Origin: Desulfosporosinus fructosivorans | Lineage (GTDB): Bacteria; Bacillota; Desulfitobacteriia; Desulfitobacteriales; Desulfitobacteriaceae | Assembly (NCBI RefSeq): GCF_004766045.1 | Contig: NZ_SPQQ01000002.1 | Coordinates: 496,001-560,000 of the forward strand | DNA length: 64,000 nt | Direction of reading: 5' to 3' | Shown: piece after piece, positions 63,945 to 64,000 of the stretch | Layout of the letters: each line of letters opens with the position of its first letter | How positions within the stretch are numbered: position 1 is the first letter of the stretch | Translations under genes and position numbers: made by a program | Notes under the pieces: model-generated | Told to the model about the DNA's origin: nothing | Seen by the model: the letters and a program-made list of their open reading frames with translations, nothing else | The model's database searches: none

Positions 63945-64000
63945 GATATTTTTTTAAGATATAATAGCTTTTTATATAAGTTATATAACAGGCATGTTCT

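Overview
The window looks like the chromosome of a low-to-moderate GC, spore-former-type clostridium, most likely Peptococcaceae such as Desulfosporosinus or Desulfitobacterium. That assignment is an inference from gene content: T-box and c-di-AMP riboswitches, many TTG/GTG starts behind strong GGAGG sites, DUF362 ferredoxin-type proteins, a MerR/OhrR/CdaR regulator mix and a DUF3102 remnant. No rRNA, tRNA, CRISPR array, intact prophage or intact insertion sequence was seen.

Layout. (1) 1-5.8 kb: a partial cupin gene diverges from an MFS transporter across two long palindromes. A DASS (SLC13) anion transporter, an ACMSD-like amidohydrolase with an apparent N-terminal frameshift, and a soluble MCP-like signal transducer follow. 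(2) 6.1-15.4 kb: an allantoin catabolic island with a PucR/CdaR-type activator, ureidoglycine aminohydrolase (allE), ureidoglycolate lyase (allA), allantoate amidohydrolase (allC), two tandem divergent allantoinases and an NCS1 permease. Together they would import allantoin and convert it to glyoxylate, urea, NH3 and CO2. (3) 15.4-17.0 kb: a decayed stretch with a 618-bp segment bounded by 12-bp inverted repeats around a frameshifted DUF3102 gene, small ORFs and short palindromic repeats. (4) 17-24 kb: prephenate dehydratase, citrate synthase behind a clear c-di-AMP (ydaO-type) riboswitch, an Fpg/Nei glycosylase, a CHASE4-HAMP-PAS-GGDEF-HD-GYP protein and an OhrR-like repressor.

(5) 24.3-34.7 kb: a radical-SAM/DNA-repair gene pair, NagZ, a fusion of a degenerate PLP fold with a GNAT domain, a DUF362 ferredoxin protein with a MerR-type promoter and a nearby MerR gene, a small membrane protein, DbpA helicase, a DUF5050 remnant and a frameshifted xanthine phosphoribosyltransferase. 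(6) 35-42.2 kb: an oligopeptide ABC importer operon ending in an M29 aminopeptidase and an XRE-cupin regulator. (7) 42.6-50.4 kb: a polyol/pentose operon with a ROK repressor, sugar ABC importer, zinc polyol dehydrogenase and xylulokinase.

(8) 50.5-58.8 kb: a GNAT-YoaP protein, then an operon of ABC ATPase, membrane-fusion lipoprotein, FtsX/MacB permease, OmpR-type response regulator, histidine kinase and PepSY-like exported protein. (9) 59-64 kb: an unrecognised membrane protein, then a serine T-box leader, a 33-codon ORF, serA and a DUF1015 gene.

The most interesting signals are the c-di-AMP riboswitch on citrate synthase, the PLP-GNAT fusion lacking its lysine, the matching MerR sites before DUF362 and before the MerR gene, the structured IS200/IS605-end-like block at 36.55-36.72 kb, the serine T-box/serA/DUF1015 unit and the two family-level frameshifts.
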